From the NCBI RefSeq assembly GCF_040096075.1, contig NZ_JBBMFJ010000014.1, positions 19,483 to 83,482 of the forward strand: DNA of 64,000 nucleotides, read 5' to 3'. The notes under the pieces are model-generated. The model saw nothing but the letters and a program-made list of their open reading frames with translations, ran no database searches and had not been told where the DNA came from. Positions 22,830 through 31,904 of the stretch are shown in pieces (position 1 is the first letter of the stretch; each line of letters opens with the position of its first letter). Both the position numbers and the translations under genes were made by a program. This DNA comes from Brotaphodocola faecis. Lineage in GTDB: Bacteria; Bacillota; Clostridia; Lachnospirales; Lachnospiraceae.

Positions 22830-23869
22830 CGGACCTTTTTGACCTCGTCGACCTTCTGGCGGAGCGTCACGCCCTGTCGCACGAAGAATACCGTGCGCTT
22901 GTGGAAGGTCAGACACCGGAACTGGCATCCTATGCCGCCAAAAAGGCCGATGCCCTGCGCCGGGAAATCTACGGCACCGATGTCTATGTCCGCGGCCTCA
23001 TTGAAATCGGAAACTACTGCCGGAATGACTGCATCTACTGCGGCATCCGAAAGTCCAACGCAAACTGTGACCGCTACCAGCTTACCCGGGAACAGATCCT
23101 GGAGTGCTGTGAGGAAGGCTGGGGCCTTGGCTTTCGCACCTTTGTACTGCAGGGTGGGGAAGGCATTGTGCCGATTCCGGAAGTCTGTGAACTGGTCCGG
23201 GAGATCAAGTCGCGTTACCCGGACTGCGCCGTTACCCTGTCGCTGGGTGAATACTCCCGGGCAGATTACCAGGCCATGTTCGATGCCGGAGCCGACCGCT
23301 ATCTGCTCCGCCACGAGACCGCCGACAAAGCCCATTATGAAAAGCTGCATCCAGCTTCCATGTCCTTTGACAACCGGATGCACTGCCTGCGGGACTTAAA
23401 GGAAATTGGCTACCAGGTGGGCTGCGGTTTCATGGTGGGGTCTCCTTACCAGACGCCGGACTGCCTCGCCACAGACCTGAAATTTATTGAAACCTTTGAT
23501 CCGGAGATGTGCGGCATTGGCCCGTTCATTCCCCAGAAAGACACTCCCTTTGGAGACCAGACGGCGGGAACCGCGGACCAGACCATCTATCTGCTCTCCC
23601 TCATCCGGCTCATCAAACCCAATGTCCTGCTTCCTGCCACTACGGCCCTCGGCACCATCGACCCGCTCGGCAGGGAAAAGGGAATCCAGGCAGGCGCCAA
23701 TGTCGTCATGCCAAACCTTTCTCCGGTATCCGAACGCAAAAAATACGCGCTCTACGACAACAAAATCTGTACCGGAGACGAGTCGGCCCAGTGCCGCTCC
23801 TGCTTAAACCTCCGCATGGAATCCATCGGCTACTCCATCGTCACCGCACGGGGAGACATCAAAAAATAG
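22826..23869 (+). CDS. hydE: [FeFe]-hydrogenase H-cluster maturase HydE
   Basis: A 347-residue radical SAM enzyme needed to build the dithiomethylamine-bridged diiron unit of the H-cluster. The SAM cluster motif is Cys65, Cys69, Cys72 in NYCRNDCIYCG. Further family features are LQGGEG, LSLGEYSRADYQAMFDAGAD and YLLRHETA. The length is normal. Near the C-terminus a CxxC-like CRSC occurs. It is followed by hydG and hydF in the same direction. Confidence 0.95.
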   Translation: MTDLFDLVDLLAERHALSHEEYRALVEGQTPELASYAAKKADALRREIYGTDVYVRGLIEIGNYCRNDCIYCGIRKSNANCDRYQLTREQILECCEEGWGLGFRTFVLQGGEGIVPIPEVCELVREIKSRYPDCAVTLSLGEYSRADYQAMFDAGADRYLLRHETADKAHYEKLHPASMSFDNRMHCLRDLKEIGYQVGCGFMVGSPYQTPDCLATDLKFIETFDPEMCGIGPFIPQKDTPFGDQTAGTADQTIYLLSLIRLIKPNVLLPATTALGTIDPLGREKGIQAGANVVMPNLSPVSERKKYALYDNKICTGDESAQCRSCLNLRMESIGYSIVTARGDIKK

Positions 23870-23934
23870 GTATCTTTACAATCTGACGGAAGGTTGCGTT
23901 CTGCTTCCAACCACAAAGAAAGGAAAATCATACT

Positions 23935-25389
23935 ATGGCTATTTACAATCCAAAATCCTTAAAAGCAGAGGAATTCATCAACCACGAGGAGATTCTTGAC
24001 ACCATCCGCTACGCGGAGGAAAACAAACACAACCTGGCCCTGATCGATGAGATTCTGGCAAAGGCAAGACCGGTCAAAAGCGCTGACGGCACCCAGACCC
24101 ACTGTGCCGGACTCTCCCACCGGGATGCATCGGTTCTTCTGGCCTGCGACATTCCGGAAAAAGTTGCGGAAATGTACGAGCTGGCCGAGGAGATCAAACA
24201 GGCCTTCTACGGCAACCGCATTGTCATGTTTGCCCCGCTCTATCTCTCCAACTACTGCGTCAATGGATGCGTGTACTGTCCTTACCACATGAAGAACAAA
24301 CATATTGCCCGCATCAAGCTGAGTCAGGAGGAGATCAAACGCGAGGTCATTGCCCTGCAGGATATGGGCCATAAGCGTCTGGCCATTGAAGCCGGGGAGG
24401 ATCCGGTCAACAACCCCATCGAGTACATTCTGGAATCCATCAAAACGATCTATTCCATCCACCATAAAAACGGTGACATCCGCCGCGTGAACGTCAACAT
24501 TGCCGCGACTACCGTGGAGAACTACCGCAAATTAAAGGAAGCCGGCATCGGCACCTACATCCTGTTTCAGGAGACCTACAACAAAAAGAGTTATCTGGAG
24601 CTGCATCCAACCGGCCCGAAGCACGACTACGACTACCACACCGAGGCCATGGACCGCGCCATGGAAGGCGGTATTGACGATGTGGGACTGGGCGTTTTAT
24701 TCGGTCTGGAAGGTTACCAGTATGAGTTTGCCGGACTCATGATGCATGCGGAGCATCTGGAAGCGGTTCACGGCGTTGGCCCACACACCATCAGCGTTCC
24801 CCGCGTAAAGCATGCCGATGACATCGATCCTGACGCCTTTGACAACGGCCTGGCCGATGATATCTTCGAGAAGATCGCAGCCTGCATCCGCATTGCCGTT
24901 CCGTATACTGGCATGATCATCTCCACCCGGGAAAGCCAGGAAGTCCGTGAGAAAATGCTGCAGCTTGGTGTTTCCCAGATCAGCGGCGCTTCCAGAACCT
25001 CTGTGGGCGGCTACTGTGAGGAGGAGCGCCCTCATGATTCCGAGCAGTTCGATGTCTCCGACCAGCGCTCCCTAGACGAGGTGGTGGACTGGCTGATGCA
25101 GCTGGGCTTCATTCCATCCTTCTGTACCGCATGCTACCGGGAGGGCCGCACCGGCGACCGCTTCATGAGCCTGTGCAAGAACGGCCAGATCTTAAACTGC
25201 TGCCATCCGAACGCCCTGATGACCCTGACCGAATATCTGGTAGATTACGCCAGCGAGGAAACAAAAAAGCACGGATTTGAACTGATTGAAAAAGAGCTTG
25301 AGAAAATTCCGAAGGAAAAGGTGCGTGAGATCGCGCGGAAGAATATTGAAGATATCAAGGCTTCCAACCGACGGGATTTCCGGTTCTGA
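23935..25389 (+). CDS. hydG: [FeFe]-hydrogenase H-cluster maturase HydG
   Basis: A 484-residue radical SAM tyrosine lyase that makes CO and cyanide ligands for the H-cluster. The N-terminal cluster is Cys108, Cys112, Cys115 (NYCVNGCVYC). The C-terminal auxiliary cluster motif is FCTACYREGRTGDRF followed by a downstream Cys, which separates HydG from ThiH. The ribosome site AAAGGAAAA precedes ATG 23935. The gene is full length and adjoins hydE and hydF, but no hydrogenase structural gene is in the window. Confidence 0.95.
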   Translation: MAIYNPKSLKAEEFINHEEILDTIRYAEENKHNLALIDEILAKARPVKSADGTQTHCAGLSHRDASVLLACDIPEKVAEMYELAEEIKQAFYGNRIVMFAPLYLSNYCVNGCVYCPYHMKNKHIARIKLSQEEIKREVIALQDMGHKRLAIEAGEDPVNNPIEYILESIKTIYSIHHKNGDIRRVNVNIAATTVENYRKLKEAGIGTYILFQETYNKKSYLELHPTGPKHDYDYHTEAMDRAMEGGIDDVGLGVLFGLEGYQYEFAGLMMHAEHLEAVHGVGPHTISVPRVKHADDIDPDAFDNGLADDIFEKIAACIRIAVPYTGMIISTRESQEVREKMLQLGVSQISGASRTSVGGYCEEERPHDSEQFDVSDQRSLDEVVDWLMQLGFIPSFCTACYREGRTGDRFMSLCKNGQILNCCHPNALMTLTEYLVDYASEETKKHGFELIEKELEKIPKEKVREIARKNIEDIKASNRRDFRF

Positions 25390-25411
25390 ATTAAGAAAAG
25401 AGGACACAACT

Positions 25412-26623
25412 ATGGGACTGAATGATAAAGTATCCGCCGAGCGGGTTCACATTGGCTTCTTCGGCCTGCGAAACGCTGGAAAATCCAGTGTGGTAAACGC
25501 TGTGACCGGCCAGAGTTTATCCCTGGTCTCGGAAACCAAGGGAACCACCACCGACCCGGTGCAGAAGGCCATGGAGCTTCTTCCCATCGGCCCGGTGGTC
25601 GTCATCGACACCCCGGGAATTGACGATGTGGGAACCCTGGGCGAAATGCGCGTAAAGCGCGCCCTGCAGGTTCTGGACAAAACCGACATTGCCATCCTGG
25701 TTGTAGATGTAGAAAAGGGACTGCAGCAGGCCGACCAGGAGCTGTTAACACTTTTTGACGAAAAGAAAATTCCGCACATTACCGTATACAACAAATCCGA
25801 TCTTCTCTCCGCTCCCCTTTCTCTGAAAGCGGACGAGATCTGCGTCAGCGCAAAGGACGGTGTTCAGATTTATGAACTCAAGGAACGGATTGGCGCGCTG
25901 GCGAAAGCTGCCTCCGCCGAAGCGAATGAAAAACGCATTGTGGCCGATCTGATCCAGCCGGAGGATGTGGTGGTTCTTGTGGTTCCCATTGACTCCGCTG
26001 CACCGAAGGGTCGTCTGATCCTGCCCCAACAGCAGACCATCCGCGATGTGCTGGAATCCGGCGCCATCTCCGTGGTCGCAAGGGAAACCGAACTGCCCCA
26101 GACCCTGCAGGCTCTTGGAAAGAAACCGGCCCTGGTCATCACGGATTCCCAGGCCTTCAAAAAAGTAAACGCCGACACCCCGGCGGATATTCCACTCACC
26201 TCCTTCTCCATCCTCTTTGCCCGCTACAAGGGAGATTTAAAGGAAGCAGTGCACGGTGCCGCCCAGCTTGACAAGCTGCAGGAAGGTGACACCGTTCTGA
26301 TTTCCGAAGGCTGCACCCACCACCGCCAGTGCGGTGATATCGGAACCGTGAAGCTTCCAAACTGGATCCGGAACTATACCGGAAAAAAGTTAAACTTCGA
26401 GTTCACCTCTGGCGGAGAATTCCCGGAGGATCTGTCCTTCTATGCACTGGTGGTGCACTGCGGCGGATGTATGTTAAATGAACGGGAAATGAAGGCGCGG
26501 ATTGCAAGAGCTGTCGCACAGAACGTGCCGATTACCAATTATGGGATCTGCATCGCGCAGGTGCATGGGATCCTGAAGAGATCGGTGGAGCTGTTCCCCG
26601 ATATTATAACCGAATTACAATAA
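25412..26623 (+). CDS. hydF: [FeFe]-hydrogenase maturation GTPase HydF
   Basis: A 403-residue scaffold that assembles and delivers the diiron subcluster to the hydrogenase. The GTPase domain has G1 GLRNAGKSS, G3 DTPGIDDVG and G4 NKSD. The C-terminal cluster-binding part has CTHHRQC and the later HCGGCM, the classic HydF ligands. The start is ATG 25412 with AAGAGGAC upstream; the frame stays open into hydG, but that part has no similarity. It ends the operon, followed by a palindromic repeat. Confidence 0.95.
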   Translation: MGLNDKVSAERVHIGFFGLRNAGKSSVVNAVTGQSLSLVSETKGTTTDPVQKAMELLPIGPVVVIDTPGIDDVGTLGEMRVKRALQVLDKTDIAILVVDVEKGLQQADQELLTLFDEKKIPHITVYNKSDLLSAPLSLKADEICVSAKDGVQIYELKERIGALAKAASAEANEKRIVADLIQPEDVVVLVVPIDSAAPKGRLILPQQQTIRDVLESGAISVVARETELPQTLQALGKKPALVITDSQAFKKVNADTPADIPLTSFSILFARYKGDLKEAVHGAAQLDKLQEGDTVLISEGCTHHRQCGDIGTVKLPNWIRNYTGKKLNFEFTSGGEFPEDLSFYALVVHCGGCMLNEREMKARIARAVAQNVPITNYGICIAQVHGILKRSVELFPDIITELQ

Positions 26624-26652
26624 AAATCAGGGAACGGAACTGATAAAGGTCC

Positions 26653-26822
26653 GGAAGTGAAAGAGACCGCTCTCCTTTATTTTCACATATCGTTGTTTGC
26701 TTGCTTTCGCTGACACGCGTTCGCCTGTGTCGGATTGACATCCGCCACATTCGGACGTGTGTGCTCAAGATGCAAACAACTTGATATGCTGAAAATACCG
26801 GAGGGCGGTCTCATTCACTTCC
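26653..26822. repeat. Long palindromic repeat, copy 1
   Basis: About 170 bp. The outer ~45 bases (from GGAAGTGAAAGAGACCG) are nearly complementary to the last ~45 (CGGTCTCATTCACTTCC), making one long stem with small bulges. Inside are GACAC/GTGTC and CGGA/TCCG hairpins. It lies between convergent hydF and hflC and could end transcription in both directions, although there is no T tract. Confidence 0.8.
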
Positions 26823-26866
26823 TGCTGTATTGGCACCGCTGCGGGATGAATAAAAAGTAGCCAAAT

Positions 26867-27736
26867 TTAGTATCCGTAGAACACCTGCGTGATCGGGGAA
26901 CTTTTATCCAGGATCAGGGTGTTGTTTCCGTTTTTTAAGGATGCTTTTGCTGCATCGAGGGAGCGGACGAAATTGTAGAAATCTGCCTTGCTGGTATCGT
27001 TGTAGGCGTTGGATAAAATCTGCATGTACTGGGCTTCGCCTTCGGCTTTAATCTTCTCAGCCTCGGCATTGGCCTCGGACTTCATGACGGAGACTTCCTT
27101 TGTGGTATCATTTTTGATCTTCTGGGCTGAGGAATTACCCTGGGCCGTGTAGGATGCCGCGATGTTGTTGCGCTCGGAAATCATGCGGTCGTATACGGAC
27201 TGTTTGTTGTCGTCCGGCATATCCAGGGACTTGGTCTCCACGGCCAGTACCTCAATGCCGTATCCATCCAGAGAACCACCGATATTATCCTTGATATCCT
27301 CTGCCAGCTTGCCATCACGATTCTCGATGATTTCTGTCTGATCCATATTGGAAATGACAGACTTCATAGAAGAAAAGACCGATGCCGCGATGCGGGACTG
27401 AGCCTGGGCTACCTGACCGTTTAAATGGCGGGTGAACAAAACCGGGTCTGAAATCTTCCAAAGCACAAAGGCATCTGCGATCATACTCTTTTTATCTTTG
27501 GTGATGACATCCGACTTCGGAATATCGTAAATCTGAAGTGCTTTCGGAATCGGCGCGCTGGTCTGTACAAACGGGATCTTTACGGAAACTCCAGGAGTCT
27601 CCACTACGCGGACAATCTCACCGAACTGGCGCACGATCATATATTCATCCGGGTAGGTAATGACCAGGGAATTTCCTAAAACAAACAATGCTGCAATGAG
27701 AATCAGGCCGCTGAAGGCTTTTGCTATTTTTTTCAT
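26867..27736 (-). CDS. hflC: SPFH protein HflC
   Basis: A 289-residue membrane-anchored SPFH/band-7 protein. An N-terminal membrane segment (about 8-26) precedes DEYMIVRQFGEIVRVVETPG, the band-7 domain, then a long Ala/Glu/Lys-rich helix (SEANAEAEKIKAEGEAQYMQ). HflC with HflK forms large cage-like complexes that modulate FtsH protease. The ribosome site AGGAGG precedes ATG 27736. It follows hflK by 23 bp, so both are one operon. Confidence 0.9.
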   Translation of the reverse strand: MKKIAKAFSGLILIAALFVLGNSLVITYPDEYMIVRQFGEIVRVVETPGVSVKIPFVQTSAPIPKALQIYDIPKSDVITKDKKSMIADAFVLWKISDPVLFTRHLNGQVAQAQSRIAASVFSSMKSVISNMDQTEIIENRDGKLAEDIKDNIGGSLDGYGIEVLAVETKSLDMPDDNKQSVYDRMISERNNIAASYTAQGNSSAQKIKNDTTKEVSVMKSEANAEAEKIKAEGEAQYMQILSNAYNDTSKADFYNFVRSLDAAKASLKNGNNTLILDKSSPITQVFYGY

Positions 27737-27759
27737 GACGAACTTCCTCCTTCCGTGTC

Positions 27760-29019
27760 CTACTGCGCATTCGCAGAACCAGTATCTCCGGCCTGACCGG
27801 CGCTTCTGCTGCCCGTCTGGCTACTGTCTGCTTTTGCACTGCTGTTTTCAGTTCCCGATGCTTCGCTTCCATTACTTGCTGCTCCACTGCCTGCAGACTG
27901 CATTGCAGAAGTGAAGCTGTCAAGGGGCAGCATCTTCTGGGTGCCGCTCTCATCCACAATGTAAACCTTCATGGACGGAAGCACATCCTCCATGGTCTCG
28001 TAGAACATACGCTGCTTTGTAATGAGCGGGTACTTGCTGTACTCCGTGTACATCTGTTCAAAACGAGCTACCTGACCCTGGGCCTCGTTGATGCGGGCTT
28101 CCTTTTCTGCCTCCGCATTCTTGATGATCTGGTCGCACTCGGCTTCCGCCTGCGGAATCTTCTCATTGCGGTCCTTGTTGGCGTTGTTGATGGCCGTCTC
28201 TTTGCCCTGCTTTGCGTTCTCAACATTTTTGAATGCGCTCAGGACTTCCTCTGTCGGCGGGAACGCGTCCTGAATCGTGATGTTTACCACAGAAAGACCA
28301 ATGTCTTCCGCGATCATGCGGTTGGTCAGCTTCTCTTTGATTTCGGACTGGATCAGAGCTTTTCCGGTGGTAATAACATCATCTACATTGTAAATGCCAA
28401 CGGTATCACGAATATAAGACTGGGCCAGCATTTTCAGGGTAGCCTCCGGGTCCGAAGACGCGTACAGATATTTCACCGGATCATTGACCATATATTCCAG
28501 ATAAAAGTCGGTGTTAACAAAGTTGAAATCCTTGGTGATCATAATGGATTCCTCATCCACGGATTCTCCGGTCTCCTGCACATAGCCGATCGGCATTCCT
28601 TTAATGCCCTTGGAAACCATGGTCACGCTCTGGATAAACGGAATCTTGAAATGCAGTCCCGCCTGGGACTCTGCCTGGGGACTTCCAAGTGTCGTCACCA
28701 CCGCATAGTTTTCCTCGTCCAGGACATAGTAGCTGTTAATGCCAATCATAGCCAGCGCTACCACCGCAGCAGCCACCCCGGTATTGCGGAACAGGCGAAG
28801 TTTTTTCTTTTTATTCTTTACCGGATTGCCGTCCGAATCAAACCGCTCCGGTTCATGATTCTGCGAACCGCCTGCATTGCTATTTTGCCGGTTCTGGTTT
28901 GCACCCCCGGACTGTTGGTTCTGCCACTGGTTCTTCTGCTGCTTCTGTCTCAGCTGTTCTTCCATCTGCCTGCGCAGAAAATCAAACGGATCCTGACCCC
29001 CAAATGGATTCTGGTTCAT
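27760..29019 (-). CDS. hflK: SPFH protein HflK
   Basis: A 419-residue partner of HflC. It begins with a Gln/Asn-rich cytosolic tail including PFDFLRRQMEEQLRQKQQ, then a membrane helix (about 75-95), the band-7 domain (YAVVTTLGSPQAESQAGLHF) and a coiled coil with QAEAECDQIIKNAEAEKEAR. The last 50 residues are low-complexity Ser/Gly/Ala, longer than usual. AGGGGG upstream supports ATG 29019. It is the first gene of the hflKC operon. Confidence 0.9.
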   Translation of the reverse strand: MNQNPFGGQDPFDFLRRQMEEQLRQKQQKNQWQNQQSGGANQNRQNSNAGGSQNHEPERFDSDGNPVKNKKKKLRLFRNTGVAAAVVALAMIGINSYYVLDEENYAVVTTLGSPQAESQAGLHFKIPFIQSVTMVSKGIKGMPIGYVQETGESVDEESIMITKDFNFVNTDFYLEYMVNDPVKYLYASSDPEATLKMLAQSYIRDTVGIYNVDDVITTGKALIQSEIKEKLTNRMIAEDIGLSVVNITIQDAFPPTEEVLSAFKNVENAKQGKETAINNANKDRNEKIPQAEAECDQIIKNAEAEKEARINEAQGQVARFEQMYTEYSKYPLITKQRMFYETMEDVLPSMKVYIVDESGTQKMLPLDSFTSAMQSAGSGAASNGSEASGTENSSAKADSSQTGSRSAGQAGDTGSANAQ

Positions 29020-29154
29020 GAAATACCCCCTCGCGTTGTATCAGTTCTGTATTAGAATGATGATTTTTCTTGCCAGTTTCTTAACAAGTATAGCATAGAA
29101 TCTTTATTCTGGATAGTTCTTATAATTTTCGTTTACTTCATGAAGTCAGCAGAA

Positions 29155-29200
29155 AACAGAAAAAGTCCAGGACTTTCAAAAATCCCAGACTTTCTATCTA
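29155..29200 (-). terminator. Probable terminator after the cell-wall-binding protein gene
   Basis: On the minus strand AAGTCTGGGA pairs imperfectly with TCCTGGACTT and is followed by TTTCTG. It lies just beyond the stop at 29218. Confidence 0.5.
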
Positions 29201-29217
29201 CAGCAATTCTATATCAC

Positions 29218-30018
29218 TTACTCCTCTTTTTTTACGGCATCTTCTACCCACACACCACTTTCATCCATATAATAATATTTCCCAGGCTCGGTCATGACCC
29301 ATCCAGTCTGTATCACGCCGCTTTTATCGGCGTAGTACCAGTTGTCGTTCCAGACGAACCAGCCGGTAGCCATTTCACCGTTTTCCCCCAGGTAATAGCG
29401 TTTTCCGTCACGCTCCTGCCAGCCGGTGAGACGATAGCCCTGGTCATCCAGCAGATACCAGTTGGCTTCAATGCGCTGCCAGCCTGCGCCGGGATAACTG
29501 CCGTCTTCTAACTGATAACGGCTTCCTTCCAGATAGTTGCGCCACTTGCCATCGGTGTAGCCAATTACCTGCGCCGCACGGTAATCCGCGTCCGGGGAAC
29601 CAATCCAGGAGCCGGCTTTTACGTAGGCCTGTTCGCTGACTTTTGGGGTGGCCCGCACCACGAAGAAGTAGGTGTGCAGATCATCCATGTAGGCGCTGAA
29701 ATCACAGGAGGTCTCTCCGGTACGCTTTGTCATAACGCACTCGGCTCCTTCCATGCTTTCATCATCGAAATCCACCTTACGCCAGTTGTCTTCGTCCCGG
29801 TCCACGCTGTCTGCTATGTAAAGTTTCACCTGATACTCATGAGCCTTTGAAACAGAGGACCACTTGCCGGTGGTGTCCGTCTCCCACCAGACATGAGCCG
29901 GAGTGCCAAGGTATACCGTCTCTACGGCTTTGTCGGATGCGTAGGACGGAAACTGTGGAACAGCGGCCAGAAGAACAGCGGCGGCAGCCACAATCCATTG
30001 TTTTAAAACTTTTTTCAT
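29218..30018 (-). CDS. Secreted cell-wall-binding repeat protein
   Basis: A 266-residue secreted protein. A signal peptide (MKKVLKQWIVAAAAVLLAAV, cleavage near SYA) is followed by a beta-rich N-terminal domain without recognised family, and four to five C-terminal repeats of the type W-Y-x-x-x-x-G-x-x-x-TGW (WYLLDDQGYRLTGW, RYYLGENGEMATGW, WYYADKSGVIQTGW, YYYMDESGVW). These match CW_binding_1/choline-binding-like repeats that attach proteins to wall polymers. Its role may be surface adhesion or wall turnover. It is directly downstream of the MacB-like permease and may be its client or simply a neighbour. Confidence 0.82.
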   Translation of the reverse strand: MKKVLKQWIVAAAAVLLAAVPQFPSYASDKAVETVYLGTPAHVWWETDTTGKWSSVSKAHEYQVKLYIADSVDRDEDNWRKVDFDDESMEGAECVMTKRTGETSCDFSAYMDDLHTYFFVVRATPKVSEQAYVKAGSWIGSPDADYRAAQVIGYTDGKWRNYLEGSRYQLEDGSYPGAGWQRIEANWYLLDDQGYRLTGWQERDGKRYYLGENGEMATGWFVWNDNWYYADKSGVIQTGWVMTEPGKYYYMDESGVWVEDAVKKEE

Positions 30019-30036
30019 GCATTCACGCTCCTTCCT

Positions 30037-31212
30037 CTACTCACTCCGCAGCGCATCGATCGGGTTCAGCTTTGCCGCACGGCTTGCAGGCATATATCCA
30101 AACAACAGACCAATTCCAACCGACACACTGAAAGACACGATCACGGCCATCGGGGTTGGCGTCGCGTTTAACCCGGCCAGTGCTCCAATGGTGGAGGTGG
30201 CAATACTTCCCAGCAGAATTCCGATCACGCCTCCCAGGGAACTGGTCACCGCCGCTTCGATAACAAACTGCTGCATGATGACGCTCCGCTTGGCGCCCAA
30301 CGCCTTGCGAATACCGATTTCTCTGGTTCGTTCCGTTACAGACACCAGCATGATATTCATAACGCCCACGCCTGCCACCAACAGGGAGATTCCGGCAATA
30401 CCACCCAGTCCTGCCGATACCATGGCGATCATGCTGTTTAAGGAATCCAGCATCTCACTCATGGCAGTGACCGTATACAGGTCTTCATTCTTGAATTTCT
30501 CATATAAAAAATCTTCAATCAGAGTTTTTCCTTCCGTTGCCGCAGACAAGTCACGGATCGTAAAGGTGTAGTTATTGATGTTAGCGTTGCGTGCCATCTT
30601 GACCGCGCAGCTATATGGCATAAACAGAAAATCATCGGTACCGCCCTCTTCCAGATCATCATCCTGCTGTTCCACCACGCCGACGATCTGGAACGCGTAT
30701 CCGTTTACCTTGATGGTCTCGCCGTAGGCTTTCTCCGCACTTCCGTATAACTCATTTGCCACGTAGGCACCGATCACGCAGACCTTATGCCGTGCCGTGA
30801 TGTCGGCGTACTGGACATTGCGCCCGTAGGCCAGCATCCAGTCTTTGACGCCGAGATAGTCTTCGCTTACACCACTCACCGAAGTGGAAGTCATGGAATC
30901 TGTTCCGTTTTTCACGATAGCGCTGATACTGACCATGGGCGTCATATGATCAAAGCTCTCCGTATTTTCATCGTAAAATGCATACATCTCATCCACCGAC
31001 ACCGACCGGGACGGAAGATTGACCATGTTGACCGTGATCTGGTTGGTGCCAAGGCTGGCAAAGCTTTCGGTCATGTAGGACATATAGGCATTTACCAGAC
31101 TCACCAGGATGATGACCGAAGCCACGCCAATGATGATGCCCAGCATCGTCAGAAAGGAGCGCATCTTGTTACTCCAGATACTCTTGATGGCCAGCTTAAA
31201 TGATTGCAGCAT
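30037..31212 (-). CDS. MacB-like ABC transporter permease (FtsX domain)
   Basis: A 391-residue permease with one N-terminal membrane segment, a large extracytoplasmic MacB core (about 45-250) and three C-terminal segments with the FtsX-type motif RTREIGIRKALGAKRSVIMQ. It does not pump across the membrane itself but works mechanically with the ATPase and fusion protein encoded upstream. The start overlaps the end of the ATPase gene by 17 bases. The set corresponds to YknXYZ/MacAB of Gram-positives, which export peptides, toxins or antibiotics. Confidence 0.9.
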   Translation of the reverse strand: MLQSFKLAIKSIWSNKMRSFLTMLGIIIGVASVIILVSLVNAYMSYMTESFASLGTNQITVNMVNLPSRSVSVDEMYAFYDENTESFDHMTPMVSISAIVKNGTDSMTSTSVSGVSEDYLGVKDWMLAYGRNVQYADITARHKVCVIGAYVANELYGSAEKAYGETIKVNGYAFQIVGVVEQQDDDLEEGGTDDFLFMPYSCAVKMARNANINNYTFTIRDLSAATEGKTLIEDFLYEKFKNEDLYTVTAMSEMLDSLNSMIAMVSAGLGGIAGISLLVAGVGVMNIMLVSVTERTREIGIRKALGAKRSVIMQQFVIEAAVTSSLGGVIGILLGSIATSTIGALAGLNATPTPMAVIVSFSVSVGIGLLFGYMPASRAAKLNPIDALRSE

Positions 31213-31903
31213 AGTCTTTCACATCTCCGTTAAAATTAATCTTTCCATCGTGGATCCGCACCACATGCTTTGCCTCCAGGGCAATGGAATTATCGTGGGT
31301 AATCATGACAATGGTATTTCCTTCTTCATTGAGTTCCTTCAGAAAATTCAGTACCTCGCGGCTGGTTTTTGAGTCCAGCGCACCGGTGGGTTCGTCCGCC
31401 AGGATCAGAGATGGGTCTCCCGCCAGCGCCCGGGCAATGGATACTCGCTGCTGCTGGCCGCCAGAAAGCTGATTCGGCATATTCTTCCATTTGTCCGCCA
31501 GTCCGACCCGCTCCAGGGATCGCATGGCGCGCTCCTTCCGTTCCTCTGCCGGAACCTTTGCATACAGAAGCGGAAGCTCCACATTCTCCAGAAGGTTCGA
31601 CTTTGGAAGAAGGTTGTACTGCTGGAAAATGAAGCCGATCATCCGGTTGCGGATGTCTGCCAGCTGGTCATCGCTCATCTGGTCCACATCCTCGCCTCCC
31701 AGCAGATAACTGCCGGAGGTGGGCACATCCAGCGCGCCGATGATGTTCATGAGGGTGGATTTTCCGCTTCCGGACTTTCCTACAATTGCCACAAATTCGC
31801 CGCGGTTGATGGTGAGGGAGATGCCGTCGTTGGCGCGGACTTCCTCATCACCCATATGATATATTTTGTAAATGTCTTTTAATTCGATCAGAGGTTCTGC
31901 CAT
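31196..31903 (-). CDS. MacB/LolD-like ABC transporter ATPase
   Basis: A 235-residue ATPase. Walker A is GKSGSGKST, the signature is LSGGQQQRVSIARALAG, Walker B is LILADEPTGALDS and the switch is ITHD. The chosen start MAEPLIELKD at 31903 is preceded by GGTGGAGG. The upstream extension of the frame comes from the Gly-rich end of the fusion-protein gene and is not coding. It powers the FtsX-type permease. Confidence 0.92.
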   Translation of the reverse strand: MAEPLIELKDIYKIYHMGDEEVRANDGISLTINRGEFVAIVGKSGSGKSTLMNIIGALDVPTSGSYLLGGEDVDQMSDDQLADIRNRMIGFIFQQYNLLPKSNLLENVELPLLYAKVPAEERKERAMRSLERVGLADKWKNMPNQLSGGQQQRVSIARALAGDPSLILADEPTGALDSKTSREVLNFLKELNEEGNTIVMITHDNSIALEAKHVVRIHDGKINFNGDVKDYAAII

Positions 31904-31904
31904 C

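Noticed and set aside
22839..23886. Two extra plus-strand frames within hydE
   Set aside because: Arg/Pro/Ser-rich translations in alternative frames of a clearly coding gene, with no ribosome sites or domains.
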